From positions 1-64,000 of the forward strand of contig JAUWNK010000001.1 in the NCBI GenBank assembly GCA_030612685.1: a stretch of DNA of 64,000 bases. Reading direction: 5' to 3'. The position numbers and the translations under genes were made by a program. The notes beneath the pieces are model-generated. The model did not search any database and had not been told where the DNA came from. It was given only the letters and a program-made list of their open reading frames with translations. Every line of letters starts with the position of its first letter. Positions within the stretch are counted from its first letter, which is position 1. Positions 55,322 to 64,000 of the stretch are shown one piece after another. The stretch comes from Desulfobacteraceae bacterium. GTDB lineage: Bacteria > Desulfobacterota > DSM-4660 > Desulfatiglandales > B25-G16.

Positions 55322-56416
55322 ATGGGCGTTTGTATATATTGCGGTGCTTCTTCACCCCTTATTTCAAAGACCATTGGGATCTGTCTAAAATGCCTGAGGT
55401 CTGGTCATGACGGCATGATCGATCACATTCTTGCCCTTCACGAAAAATCTCGTATTCCATTTGGTCTTCCTGGCTCCCCACCGCGAGATCCAGAGGGTAT
55501 TACCTGCAAGCTCTGCATTAATTCATGCCAGATTGCCGAAGGCCGACTTGGATACTGTGGTATCAGGTCAGTTACCGGGGGCAAGATAAAGGGTGGAACA
55601 AAAGATGCTAATCTGGACTGGTACTACGATCCCCTACCAACAAACTGTGTGGCTGATTGGGTCTGTCCGGGTGGAACAGGCATAGGCTACCCAGAATATG
55701 CCTACAGACAAGACCCTGAACATGGTTACAAAAACCTTGCGGTTTTCTATAATGGATGCTCTTTCAACTGCTTATATTGTCAGAATTGGCACTTCAGGGA
55801 AAGGGTTAGCAGGGGGAATAGAATTTCTATATCTGAGCTTGCCAGGGCCGTAGATAGCAAAACCGCCTGTATCTGCTATTTTGGTGGAGACCCAACACCG
55901 CAGCTGATTTATTCTATAAATGTTGCCAAAAAGGCAATAAAAGAAAACCAGGGGAGAATCTTAAGGATCTGCTGGGAAACAAATGGCTCCATGAATCCAA
56001 CCCTGCTTTCCCGGATGATTGATATCTCTCTAAAATCTGGGGGGTGTATAAAGTTTGATCTCAAGGCATGGACAGAAAACCTTCACCTGGCCCTGTGCGG
56101 GGTAAGCAATAAAAGGACATTAGATAATTTTAAAAGAGTCGCCCAGCATATTTATAAAAGGCCAGAGGTGCCCCTGCTTGTAGCCAGCACCCTGCTTGTC
56201 CCAGGATATATAGATATGGAAGAGGTGTATCAAATCGCCTCTTTTATATATAGTTGTAGCCCTGATATCCCTTATTCCTTGTTAGGGTTTTATCCTCATT
56301 TTTTAATGAGGGATCTCCCAAAAACAACCAAGGTGCAGGCAGAGGAATGCCTTAATGCAGCCAGGGAAGCAGGTCTTACCAGGATAAGAATCGGCAATGA
56401 ACATTTACTTTCTTAA
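55322..56416 (+). CDS. Radical SAM protein (PFL-activase/AmrS-like)
   Basis: 364 residues. An N-terminal zinc-ribbon-like part (C4/C7 and C21/C24), a second Cys group CKLCINSC, then the radical SAM cluster motif CSFNCLYC within VFYNGCSFNCLYCQNWHFRE. Further motifs CYFGGDPTPQL and WETNGSMNP fit the COG1180 pyruvate formate-lyase-activating-enzyme-related group. The AmmeMemoRadiSam partner genes are not seen nearby, so the substrate is unknown. It converges on elbB with a 4-bp overlap of the 3' ends. Confidence 0.85.
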   Translation: MGVCIYCGASSPLISKTIGICLKCLRSGHDGMIDHILALHEKSRIPFGLPGSPPRDPEGITCKLCINSCQIAEGRLGYCGIRSVTGGKIKGGTKDANLDWYYDPLPTNCVADWVCPGGTGIGYPEYAYRQDPEHGYKNLAVFYNGCSFNCLYCQNWHFRERVSRGNRISISELARAVDSKTACICYFGGDPTPQLIYSINVAKKAIKENQGRILRICWETNGSMNPTLLSRMIDISLKSGGCIKFDLKAWTENLHLALCGVSNKRTLDNFKRVAQHIYKRPEVPLLVASTLLVPGYIDMEEVYQIASFIYSCSPDIPYSLLGFYPHFLMRDLPKTTKVQAEECLNAAREAGLTRIRIGNEHLLS

Positions 56417-57069
56417 GCCATTTCTACTACCTTCTCTACCAATAGCTCGATGCCAGAGGCTACATCCTTGATTCCAGGCCCAAGCATATATGCCGGGGTG
56501 GTAACGATTTTGTTTTTTTGATCCACACAAATCATATCCACTTTGCAGACCCTGTGTTTACCGCCCATGGTCTCTATTGCATTGGCTGTAGCCTGGTCGT
56601 TTCCAATTGTCACCTCCGGGTTTCTGTCAGAAAGTGCCTTTGTCAGGGTAGCCGGGGCTATGCAGAGTGCCCCAATTGGCTTGCCTAAAGAGATCATCTC
56701 TTGAAGAATCCGTTGAACCTCCGGGTTTATAGTGACATCGGGACCTTTTACTGCAAAATCGCTTAGATTTTTGGCAGCACCAAAACCCCCGGGAATAATC
56801 AAGGCATCCAGGTCTGAGGCTTGAACATCTTTTAAATCCTTAATCTCACCCCTGGCAATACGGGCAGATTCTACCAACACGTTTCTCTTTTCATCCATCA
56901 CTTCCTGTGTTAGATGGTTAATCACATGGTATTGTTCCATATTGGGTGCCATGCAAACGATTTCAACACCTGCCCGATCCAGAGCCAGCAGAGTAATGAC
57001 CGATTCATGTATCTCAGCACCATCAAACACACCACATCCAGACAATAATACACCAACTTTCTTGGCCAT
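56413..57069 (-). CDS. elbB: Glyoxalase ElbB (DJ-1/PfpI superfamily)
   Basis: 218 residues. The start VGVLLSGCGVFDGAEIHESV and the nucleophile elbow PIGALCIAPATLTKAL are characteristic of ElbB, reported as a glyoxalase that can aid isoprenoid synthesis. IIPGGFGAAKNLSDFA and the acidic residue in EIHES complete the DJ-1-like site. The ATG overlaps the lspA stop by one base behind GGAGGAGG, so it is translationally coupled to lspA. Confidence 0.93.
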   Translation of the reverse strand: MAKKVGVLLSGCGVFDGAEIHESVITLLALDRAGVEIVCMAPNMEQYHVINHLTQEVMDEKRNVLVESARIARGEIKDLKDVQASDLDALIIPGGFGAAKNLSDFAVKGPDVTINPEVQRILQEMISLGKPIGALCIAPATLTKALSDRNPEVTIGNDQATANAIETMGGKHRVCKVDMICVDQKNKIVTTPAYMLGPGIKDVASGIELLVEKVVEMA

Positions 57070-57590
57070 TACCTCCTCCTTTTTTGTACGGGTTTTGTCT
57101 TGTCTTCTTTGATTTTTTTCCCTTTCATGATATTAATCAAAAGCCAGAAGGTGCCCACTGTGACTGCGGAGTCGGCCACGTTAAATGTGTGCCAGTGATA
57201 GTCTTTTAAAAAAAAATCCAGAAAATCGATTACATAACCAAACCTTACCCTGTCTATAAGGTTGCCTATGGCCCCTCCGAGGATAAGGGAAAGACCTACA
57301 GTCAGCCATTTTTGATTCCTTTTTATCCAATAAAAAAAGAAGAAAAAGATTACAACTATGGCAGCTATTGTCGTTGATATTAAAAAATAGTAGTAAAATC
57401 CAGATCTTGTTTGGCTAAAAATACCAAAGGCCATCCCCCTGTTTTTAACCAAAATTATATTGAAAAATCCAGAAATTACAGAAAGGATCTGATGGGGATC
57501 TAAATGATTGATAACCAGCCATTTGGAAACCTGATCGAGGAGCAAAATAGTCAGGGCTGGTACAATAAATAAAAGATAATCTCTTTTCAA
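57069..57590 (-). CDS. lspA: Lipoprotein signal peptidase (signal peptidase II)
   Basis: 173 residues with four membrane helices. Catalytic aspartates in GAIGNLIDRVRFGYVIDFLDF and FNVADSAVTVG; the NRGMAFGIF motif is also present. It cleaves the signal peptides of diacylglyceryl-modified prolipoproteins such as the two encoded at 2465-4799. A basic C-terminal tail (KPVQKRRR) is present. Order ileS-lspA on the same strand is common in Gram-negative bacteria. Confidence 0.96.
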   Translation of the reverse strand: MKRDYLLFIVPALTILLLDQVSKWLVINHLDPHQILSVISGFFNIILVKNRGMAFGIFSQTRSGFYYYFLISTTIAAIVVIFFFFFYWIKRNQKWLTVGLSLILGGAIGNLIDRVRFGYVIDFLDFFLKDYHWHTFNVADSAVTVGTFWLLINIMKGKKIKEDKTKPVQKRRR

Positions 57591-57684
57591 TTAACAATTA
57601 CCAATTAAAAATTAGCAATTATCAAGCATCAGAGACTTGGACCTAAATTGATCGATTCTTTCATGCCAAGATAGCAAAACAACC

Positions 57685-57749
57685 GTAGGACAGCCGTCTC
57701 GGCTGTCCTTGGATTTCACCTCTTAGGACAGGCGAGACGCCTATCCTAC
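57685..57749. repeat. GTAG-footed paired-hairpin element
   Basis: GTAGGA (57685-57690) and TCCTAC (57744-57749) close two hairpins: GACAGCCGTCTCGGCTGTC and GGACAGGCGAGACGCCTATCC. Same architecture as 77-128 and 46475-46531. It lies in the lspA-ileS gap, which otherwise holds only a short (T/A)GCACTTTAG-type repeat near 57800. Confidence 0.75.
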
Positions 57750-57851
57750 TGGTTTAAACATTAGAATCGCTCAATTTAGGTTAGAGTCCTGAAGCATGCG
57801 TAAGTTAGCACTTTAGACGCTTTAAGTACTTTAGGCGTTTTATTCACTTAA

Positions 57852-60632
57852 TCAAATAACTTGCACACATCGTTTGCATAAGGTGGGGTGTCCTGTATCA
57901 TGCCCTACAGCAGAATCGTGTATCCAACACCTCTCGCATTTGGGGAATGGTGATGGCATTACCTTGACTATTAAACCGTCGTATTCCTGGCTCTCGTATC
58001 CTCCCTCAATTGTTCCCTCATCTACAAATTCAACGGCCGAGACAATACAGATAGTCCTTAATTCATCCCTGTAATCTTCTAATCCCTGCGAGAGATCCTT
58101 GGGAAGGGCCAAACTCACTGTTGCGTCCAGGGAATGCCCAATGACCTTATCCTTTCTGGCCAGCTCCAGCGCCTTGGTAACCTCTTTCCTGACATTCAAC
58201 AGTAAATCCCAGCGCTTGATCAAAGAGCTATCTTTAAACTCCTCTCTAACAGGTATGAATAAATCTGCATGGACACTAATCGGCCTCTCTTTATTGGGAA
58301 GATATCCCCATACCTCATCAGCCGTAAATGGGATAATAGGGGCCACAAGCCTAACAAGACCTTCTAAGATCTCATTCAAGGCTGTCTGCGCAGACCTCCT
58401 CTCTTTTGAATTCACAGGCGAGGTATAAAGCCTATCTTTCAATATATCCAGGTAAAAGGAAGAGAGGGTAAGGACACAGAAATTATAGACGGCCTGGTAT
58501 ATAGAGTGATACTCAAATCTTTTGTATGATTTTATTACTGTCTCTGTTAATTCCTGAAGCCTGTGTAGGGCCCATCTATCAAGCTCTAATAACTCCTGAT
58601 AGGGGATAGTATCTGTTAAGGGATTAAAATCATAAAGGTTCCCGAGCAAGTATCTGAAGGTATTCCTGAGCCTTCTGTAAGCCTCTGTCAGCCTGTCTAA
58701 AATTTCCTGTGAAAGCCTTATATCACCCCTATAGTCCTCCGAGGCCACCCATAGTCTTAATATCTCAGCACCATATTTATTGATGACCTCTTCTGGGGAG
58801 ATGACATTGCCCCTTGATTTTGACATCTTCCTTCCGCTTCCGTCAACCACAAATCCATGTGTCAAGACAGATTTAAACGGGGCCTTCTGCCTTGTCCCAA
58901 TTGAACACAAAAGAGAGCTGTGGAACCAGCCCCTATGCTGATCACTTCCCTCCAAATATAAATCGGCGGGATAGCTCAGGTAGTCCCTCTGCTCAAGAAC
59001 GGTAAAACTTACACCAGAATCAAACCAGACATCCAGTATATCTGTTTCCTTCCTGAATTCATCACCATGACATTCAGGGCAGGTTGTCCCTTTTGGTAAA
59101 AGCTCAGCAGCAGACAGATCAAACCAGACATCAGTGCCATGTTTTTCCACGAGTTGGGCTACATGATCCACTATCTCCTGGCTGATAAAATAATTACCAC
59201 ACTTGAGGCAGTAAAAAATAGTTATCGGCACACCCCATGAGCGCTGCCTGGAGATACACCAATCAGGCCGGTTCTCAATCAGACCATAGATCCTTTCCTC
59301 CCCCCAGCTCGGGACCCACTCTACACCCCTTATGGCATTGAGGGATCTGGCTCTTAAATCCTTTTTGTCCATAGAGATGAACCATTGCTCTGTGGCCCTG
59401 AATATAACAGGGTTTTTACATCTCCAGCAGTGGGGGTAGGAATGGGTAACTTGTTCCTCTTTAATCAATACCCCTAACTCACTCAACTTCTGGATAACGT
59501 TTCTATTGGCCTCAAACACCTCTTGACCAGCAAAAAATTCCACATCCTTTGTAAATCTCCCCTTATCGTCAACCGGGGAATATATGTCAAGATTGTATTG
59601 TAAGCCGCTTTCGTAGTCCTCCTGCCCATGGCCGGGTGCAGTGTGAACACAGCCAGTACCCACGTCCAGGGTAACATAATCAGCCAGAATTATTATAGAC
59701 TCTCGACTATATAGGGGGTGTTTAACCTTGAGACCTTCTAACTCGCGGGCATTGAACCGCTCTATAATGGTATAATCTTCAATGCCCGCTGTGCTCAAGA
59801 AATACTCTAAGAGGCCTTCAGCCAATATTAAAACACCGTAAGTTGGTGTATCTATAGCTACATACATAAAATCAGGATGAAGGGCTACGGCCAGATTAGC
59901 CGGTATAGTCCAAGGAGTTGTGGTCCATATAGCTATGAAAATATCCTTGCCGGCAAGGGATGGATAGTTCAATGTTAGATCTGAAACAAAAGGAAATCTT
60001 ACATAGATAGAGGGAGAGATATCATCCTCGTATTCAACCTCCGCTTCTGCTAAGGCAGTGCCACAGGAATTACACCAGTAGATAGGCTTCTTGCTTTTAA
60101 TGAGGCTACCATTAATGGCAAATTTGCCAAACTCTCTGACAATAGTGGCCTCATAATTATAGTTCATTGTCAGATAAGGATTATCCCACTCACCGAAAAC
60201 ACCGAGTCTTTTAAATTCATCCCTTTGAATCTTGATGAAACGATCAGCAAACTCGCGACACTTTTTTCTTACCGCTGACTGGGTCATCTCCAGCTTTTTA
60301 TCTCCAAGTTCTTGGTCTACCTGCGATTCTATAGGTAGCCCATGACAATCCCATCCAGGTACATAAGGAACATTATATCCATCCATCTGTTTTGATTTAA
60401 TAATTATATCCTTTAAAACCTTATTAAACGCCGTCCCCATATGGATATTGCCATTGGCATAAGGTGGGCCATCGTGTAAGATATAAGCAGGCCTTCCCTT
60501 AGATGTGTCCCTTATTACTGAGTAAATATCCTCCTTCTCCCATTTTTCTAATATTTCAGGCTCTTTTTTGACAAGGTTTGCTTTCATGGGGAAATCAGTA
60601 CTTGGAAGATTGAGTGTGTTCTTGTAGTCCAT
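57852..60632 (-). CDS. ileS: Isoleucyl-tRNA synthetase
   Basis: 926 residues, class I synthetase. HIGH-type motif in GPPYANGNIHMGTAFNKVL, KMSKS in RKMSKSRGNVISPEE, editing domain with WTTTPWTIPANLAVAL and DVGTGCVHTAPGHGQEDY, and a C-terminal zinc finger with CERCW and CKRC, the bacterial type. Start at ATG 60632. No T-box leader was seen upstream, as expected outside Firmicutes. Confidence 0.97.
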   Translation of the reverse strand: MDYKNTLNLPSTDFPMKANLVKKEPEILEKWEKEDIYSVIRDTSKGRPAYILHDGPPYANGNIHMGTAFNKVLKDIIIKSKQMDGYNVPYVPGWDCHGLPIESQVDQELGDKKLEMTQSAVRKKCREFADRFIKIQRDEFKRLGVFGEWDNPYLTMNYNYEATIVREFGKFAINGSLIKSKKPIYWCNSCGTALAEAEVEYEDDISPSIYVRFPFVSDLTLNYPSLAGKDIFIAIWTTTPWTIPANLAVALHPDFMYVAIDTPTYGVLILAEGLLEYFLSTAGIEDYTIIERFNARELEGLKVKHPLYSRESIIILADYVTLDVGTGCVHTAPGHGQEDYESGLQYNLDIYSPVDDKGRFTKDVEFFAGQEVFEANRNVIQKLSELGVLIKEEQVTHSYPHCWRCKNPVIFRATEQWFISMDKKDLRARSLNAIRGVEWVPSWGEERIYGLIENRPDWCISRQRSWGVPITIFYCLKCGNYFISQEIVDHVAQLVEKHGTDVWFDLSAAELLPKGTTCPECHGDEFRKETDILDVWFDSGVSFTVLEQRDYLSYPADLYLEGSDQHRGWFHSSLLCSIGTRQKAPFKSVLTHGFVVDGSGRKMSKSRGNVISPEEVINKYGAEILRLWVASEDYRGDIRLSQEILDRLTEAYRRLRNTFRYLLGNLYDFNPLTDTIPYQELLELDRWALHRLQELTETVIKSYKRFEYHSIYQAVYNFCVLTLSSFYLDILKDRLYTSPVNSKERRSAQTALNEILEGLVRLVAPIIPFTADEVWGYLPNKERPISVHADLFIPVREEFKDSSLIKRWDLLLNVRKEVTKALELARKDKVIGHSLDATVSLALPKDLSQGLEDYRDELRTICIVSAVEFVDEGTIEGGYESQEYDGLIVKVMPSPFPKCERCWIHDSAVGHDTGHPTLCKRCVQVI

Positions 60633-60840
60633 GATGTATCTCTCTGGGCATTAAGGTATCGAACAACTAATAGTAAATATTATAAGTGCCTAAGGTTTAA
60701 GGTGGGCTAAAGTTAAAATGATTTGCTCCCTTAACTTTAGGCACTTTAGGCATTTATAATTTTAGGCACTCCCAATGTTGAATATCAAATCTAAATTATC
60801 AAGTCAATGTCAATATCTTGCACGGCAACCTCAAAGCTCA

Positions 60841-61020
60841 GGACATGAATGTCTTTTTCTGCTTTTATGCCCTAAAACAAGGGCCTGTACTGGGCATTTC
60901 AAAATGATTTATAGCAACTTGACAATGTTAATATAGGCTCCGTCTAAATAAATCATTTTGAAATGCCCGCTAAGATGAGCTATATGGGGCATAAGCAAAA
61001 AAAGACATCCATGCCCATCA
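60841..61020. repeat. Nested inverted-repeat element sharing its flank with 26972-27045
   Basis: Inner arms GGGCATTTCAAAATGATTTAT minus its last base form 60892-60911; the full 21-bp arm is perfectly inverted at 60948-60968. Outer arms GACATGAATGTC...TATGCCC and GGGCATAAGC...GACATCCATGCCC are imperfect inverted copies. The right flank (60989-61065, including AAGCTTAAAAATCAATA and ACTATGAC) matches that of the 26610-26995 element. With AT-rich remainder it accounts for the gap between ileS and thi4. Confidence 0.7.
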
Positions 61021-61272
61021 AAAAGCTTAAAAATCAATAGGTCATGTTTCACTATGACCTAGCCCTGCAATATTTTATTGACTTGTTGACCAAAAAGCGT
61101 ATTCTAATTTTCCAATTCATATAAATAAATTTGGCTTTATCTTCATTTTGTATTAAGAAGTTAGAGTGGTCTTCTGGGTAATAAAGAGAGGGCTCTTTAA
61201 TTATAAAGGGGCAAATAAGAAAAACACTGATCCAGCAATATAATTAACCATCTAACTTAATATCAACTCTAT

Positions 61273-61304
61273 AAGCCGGTCCCTTTCTAAGGCCGGCTTT
61301 GTTT
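61273..61304 (+). terminator. Hairpin in the thi4 leader, terminator-like
   Basis: AAGCCGG (61273-61279) and CCGGCTT (61293-61299) form a perfect stem, followed by TGTTTA. It could be an intrinsic terminator or attenuator ahead of thi4. Further down, TCCCC (61322) and GGGGA (61367) plus AGCC/GGGCT could form another fold just before the ribosome binding site GGGGAGGA. No TPP riboswitch core (CUGAGA) is present. Confidence 0.4.
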
Positions 61305-61377
61305 AGTCACTTATAAGGGGGTCCCCCTGATCGAGAAATAGCCTGAAAAGGTTAGGGCTTCTCTTGGGGAGGAAAAA

Positions 61378-62169
61378 ATGAAAATAGATGATCTTACCAT
61401 TTCCAGATCCATTATTGAGTCCTATTTGGAAAAGTTCCTCGGATCTTTACAGGTTGATGTGGCTCTTGTGGGGGCAGGTCCCTCTAATCTAATAGCCGGT
61501 TATTATCTTGCCAAGGCAGGTCTAAAGGCAGTTATATTTGAGTCAAAACTTGCCCCCGGCGGAGGCATGTGGGGTGGTGGTATGATGTTTAATGAGGGTG
61601 TTATCCAGTCAGACGCTCTCCCTATCATCAAGGAAATGGGTATAGGCTTTAAAGATAAGGGTGATGGATATTATACAATGGATACAGTTGAAGCAACATC
61701 AGCCATCATTTCCAGATGTATCCAAAAAGGGACGATCGTCTTCAACTTAATTAAGGTAACTGATGTGCTTTTCAGGGAGGCGGAAGGGAAGAAAAGGGTC
61801 TCAGGGCTGGTGTTAAATTGGTCACCTGTGGAGCATCTCGGTCTTTCTGTTGATCCACTCAGCATAAAGGCCTCTTATGTAGTGGATGGAACAGGTCATC
61901 CTGCAGAAATATGCACTATTATCACCAAAAAGATAGATGCTAAACTAAACACAAGAACAGGTGGTGTAGTGGGTGAGATGTCGCTCTGGGCAAATGAGGG
62001 AGAACAGTTCACAGTAGCAAACACCAAAGAGGTCTTCCCCGGTCTCTATGTTGCCGGGATGGCAGCCAACAATGTCTTCGGCGGCCCTCGCATGGGCCCT
62101 ATATTCGGGGGGATGATTCTTTCCGGAAAGAAGGTTGCCGAAATAATCTCCCTGAAGGCCAAAAGATAA
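61378..62169 (+). CDS. thi4: Thi4-family thiazole synthase
   Basis: 263 residues. Makes the thiazole half of thiamine from NAD and glycine; in anaerobes and archaea the sulfur comes from sulfide. FAD/NAD-binding motif VDVALVGAGPSNLIAGYYLAK (its core) and ESKLAPGGGMWGGGMMFNE, then GTGHPAEI and GLYVAGMAANNVFGGPRMGP are family hallmarks. GGGGAGGA lies before the ATG. thiE follows after 9 bp. Whether it is the suicide or sulfide-dependent form was not decided from residues alone; an anaerobic host favours sulfide. Confidence 0.9.
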   Translation: MKIDDLTISRSIIESYLEKFLGSLQVDVALVGAGPSNLIAGYYLAKAGLKAVIFESKLAPGGGMWGGGMMFNEGVIQSDALPIIKEMGIGFKDKGDGYYTMDTVEATSAIISRCIQKGTIVFNLIKVTDVLFREAEGKKRVSGLVLNWSPVEHLGLSVDPLSIKASYVVDGTGHPAEICTIITKKIDAKLNTRTGGVVGEMSLWANEGEQFTVANTKEVFPGLYVAGMAANNVFGGPRMGPIFGGMILSGKKVAEIISLKAKR

Positions 62170-62178
62170 GATGTTAAG

Positions 62179-62808
62179 ATGAGATCACTCAAAGAGGTGA
62201 GGCTTTATTGCTTTTCCCCTGGCAATTTTCTTATGGGCAGAGACCCTATTGAAATGGTTGCTGCCCAAATTAAGGGAGGGGCGGATGTAGTCCAATTACG
62301 TGAAAAAGATATGCCAAAAAGGGAAAAGCTGGGGTTGGGTCTTGCAATCAGAAAGGTAACCACACAGGAAGGGGTTCTCTTTATTGTTAATGATGATATT
62401 GATCTGTCCTTGATCCTGGAAGCTGATGGTGTTCACCTGGGTCAAGATGATATACCTATAAAATATGCCAGGCCACTCTTGAAAGACAAGATAATTGGTA
62501 TCTCTACCCATTCTTTGGATCAGGCAAGGGAGGCAATTGATAGCGGTGCAGACTATATAGGAATAGGTCCGGTATTTAAGACAGAGACCAAAATTAGGGC
62601 TGACCCTGTCATTGAAATAGATTTAATCCTGAAAATAAAAGCGTTCTCTTCTATCCCAGTGATAGCAATCGGTGGCATAGGGGAAAAGAATATAGATTTA
62701 TTGGTAAACAGGGGGATAAAAAGGGCTGCGATTATCTCAGATATCCTTTCCTCAAAAGATATCGAGGCTAAGACCAGAACTTTAAAAGAGAAGTTAATAG
62801 GTGCCTAA
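62179..62808 (+). CDS. thiE: Thiamine-phosphate synthase
   Basis: 209 residues, TIM barrel. Couples hydroxymethylpyrimidine diphosphate with thiazole phosphate. Motifs GADVVQLREKDMPKRE, FIVNDDIDLSLILEADGVHLGQDD, GISTHSLDQAREA, DYIGIGPVFKTETK and VIAIGGIGEKNI match ThiE. It starts 9 bp after thi4, so the two form a thiamine operon. Confidence 0.95.
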   Translation: MRSLKEVRLYCFSPGNFLMGRDPIEMVAAQIKGGADVVQLREKDMPKREKLGLGLAIRKVTTQEGVLFIVNDDIDLSLILEADGVHLGQDDIPIKYARPLLKDKIIGISTHSLDQAREAIDSGADYIGIGPVFKTETKIRADPVIEIDLILKIKAFSSIPVIAIGGIGEKNIDLLVNRGIKRAAIISDILSSKDIEAKTRTLKEKLIGA

Positions 62809-62815
62809 AGTTATG

Positions 62816-62890
62816 GATAGGATTGTGGGAGGATTTAGGGATTGTGAATTGTGAATTGAGGGATTAATGAGTAACGAGTATCCGGTAACA
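62816..62890. repeat. Short AT-rich dispersed repeat before mgtE
   Basis: GGATTTAGGGATTGTGAATTG and following units resemble, in inverse orientation, the CCCTAAATCCCTCAATCC tract at 6240-6340. A GTGCCTAAAGTTA phrase at the thiE end is likewise shared with the ileS upstream region (about 60680-60770). Confidence 0.4.
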
Positions 62891-62906
62891 AGCTCAGGGA
62901 TTAAAA

Positions 62907-64000
62907 ATGACCAAAGCTGACAATGCAATTCTCCTTAATAAAATAAGGAACTTGATCGAGGAAAAGGCCTATCCAGATCTGGAAAGGCTAATAACTGAGC
63001 CCCATCCAGCAGATTTAGCCGATTTAATAGAACACCTGGAAAGTGATGAAAGGCTCAGTGTATTTAAGCTTCTTACACCTGAAAGGGCTGGCGAGGTCTT
63101 GAAAGAGATATCATCCCCGATACAGGAAAGCCTTACCAATGAACTTGATGACCAGACAGTCGCCCACATTCTAAATGAACTTGATTCAGATGATGCCACA
63201 GATATAGTCGATCATCTCCCAAGAGAAAGTGCTCAAAAAATAATCGATTTGGTTCAGCCTGATGTATCTGAAGAGTTACAAAAACTACTTGGCTATGAAA
63301 CAGACACCGCTGGCGGCATAATGGCCCTGGAATTTGTTTCTGTTAACTCCAGCTCTACTATTCAAGAGGCCATAGAAAACATTAGAAAAAAGAGAGAAGA
63401 GGTTGAGAACCTCTATTATGTTTGGGTCGTGGACGACTATAGTAAATTGGTAGGGGTTGTTTCTATAAAGGATCTTGTCCTTGAGCCACAAGATCAAAAG
63501 ATTAACGATATAATGAACCCTGATATTATTAGTGTAGATGTAGATACTGACCAGGAAGAGGTGGCCAGAATCGCTAAACAATACGACCTTACCCATATAC
63601 CTGTTGTTACAGCTCAGCACAAATTGATTGGGAGAATTACCAACGATGATATCATTGATGTCATTGAGGAGGAAGCAAATGAGGATATTTCTCTGATGGC
63701 AGGTGTTTTGGATCAGGAAATTGCTGAAGAATCCGCATTGAAAATTTCCAGGGCACGCCTTCCATGGTTGCTTTTAGGTCTCTTTGGGGGGCTTTTGTCA
63801 GCTATGGTAATTAACCACTTTCATGGTTCTTTAGAAAAAATGCTTGCCCTATCATTCTTTATACCAGTGATTATGGCAATGGGGGGAAACACAGGCACTC
63901 AAGCGGCCATCGTTGTAATCAGGGGTCTGGCCACAGGCGATATAAGCATAGTTCATACTGGCAAGAGGCTTTTGACAGAGTTATGGGTAGCCTTGATAAA
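62907..64000 (+). CDS. mgtE: Magnesium transporter MgtE (partial, runs off the window)
   Basis: An open frame of 364 codons runs from ATG 62907 to the window end. N-terminal superhelical domain (about 1-125: LIEHLESDERL; LNELDSDDATDIVDHLPRE), a TDTAGGIMALEFVSV junction, two CBS domains (LVGVVSIKDLVL; LIGRITNDDIIDVIEE), then the membrane part with PWLLLGLFGGLLSAMV and the selectivity-region motif FFIPVIMAMGGNTGTQAA. Normal MgtE is about 450 residues, so roughly 85 residues are missing. Gated by cytosolic Mg2+ in characterised members. Confidence 0.93.
   Translation, partial: MTKADNAILLNKIRNLIEEKAYPDLERLITEPHPADLADLIEHLESDERLSVFKLLTPERAGEVLKEISSPIQESLTNELDDQTVAHILNELDSDDATDIVDHLPRESAQKIIDLVQPDVSEELQKLLGYETDTAGGIMALEFVSVNSSSTIQEAIENIRKKREEVENLYYVWVVDDYSKLVGVVSIKDLVLEPQDQKINDIMNPDIISVDVDTDQEEVARIAKQYDLTHIPVVTAQHKLIGRITNDDIIDVIEEEANEDISLMAGVLDQEIAEESALKISRARLPWLLLGLFGGLLSAMVINHFHGSLEKMLALSFFIPVIMAMGGNTGTQAAIVVIRGLATGDISIVHTGKRLLTELWVALI

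Noticed and set aside
60633-60840. T-box leader for ileS
   Set aside because: No T-box sequence or terminator/antiterminator pair on the minus strand; a host of this type would not be expected to use one.
61260-61377. TPP riboswitch upstream of the thiamine genes
   Set aside because: The conserved CUGAGA and ACCUGA elements are missing in the right arrangement.

Overview
The window reads as a chromosomal segment of an anaerobic, moderately AT-rich Gram-negative bacterium, most likely of the Desulfobacterota/deltaproteobacterial type. This is inferred from the Lpt-type lipid export permease, DegP and lipoproteins (outer membrane), a DUF3786 protein, an oxygen-sensitive radical-SAM enzyme, Thi4-type thiazole synthesis and small cysteine-rich Fe-S/zinc proteins. 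No rRNA or tRNA gene and no CRISPR array was seen.

Layout. 0-9 kb: membrane adenylate cyclase, two envelope lipoproteins (NodB deacetylase; TPR/LysM), DegP protease and ClpB. 9.4-11.1 kb: a membrane protein and a GT1 glycosyltransferase. 11.1-13.6 kb: a decayed integron. It has an N-terminal integrase fragment facing outward, an attI position, two attC sites with matched cassette ends, and a 189-bp group II intron remnant that splits the second attC. The cassettes carry a PD-(D/E)XK-like nuclease and a TIR protein. A third cassette start leads into a 1258-residue protein that looks like an uncharacterised defence effector (13.6-17.4 kb). 17.4-18 kb: fragments of a NYN-domain gene and a REP-associated transposase. 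18-26.4 kb: K+ channel with two RCK units, DUF3786, an MBL-fold hydrolase, a broken Clp1-like kinase, TauE, small hypotheticals, a methyltransferase and LptF. 27-38.7 kb: guaA, hisH, glmM, a giant GlmS-like protein, an unknown protein and pyrG.

38.9-46.4 kb is a nitrogen-assimilation block. A GAF-ANTAR antiterminator gene is followed by gdhA, a PEP/pyruvate-binding protein, an FMN-binding glutamate synthase, a ferredoxin and a Cys-rich protein. Two leaders, one before gdhA and one before the glutamate synthase gene, each carry a TTGACA promoter, an ANTAR-type hairpin pair and an overlapping terminator. This suggests an RNA-level regulon controlled by the adjacent regulator. A relic of another GDH 3' end plus its terminator lies between the first leader and gdhA.

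46.8-64 kb: DUF1846 protein, carB, a PurF with an atypical glutaminase site, a broken NUDIX gene, DUF72, radical SAM, elbB, lspA, ileS, thi4, thiE and a partial mgtE.

Intergenic DNA is crowded with short inverted-repeat elements: GTAG-footed paired hairpins, several MITE-like families, and a 17-nt palindrome that can be seen inserted in two recognisable hosts. Some of these elements extend or mimic coding frames, and this affects start and stop choices.
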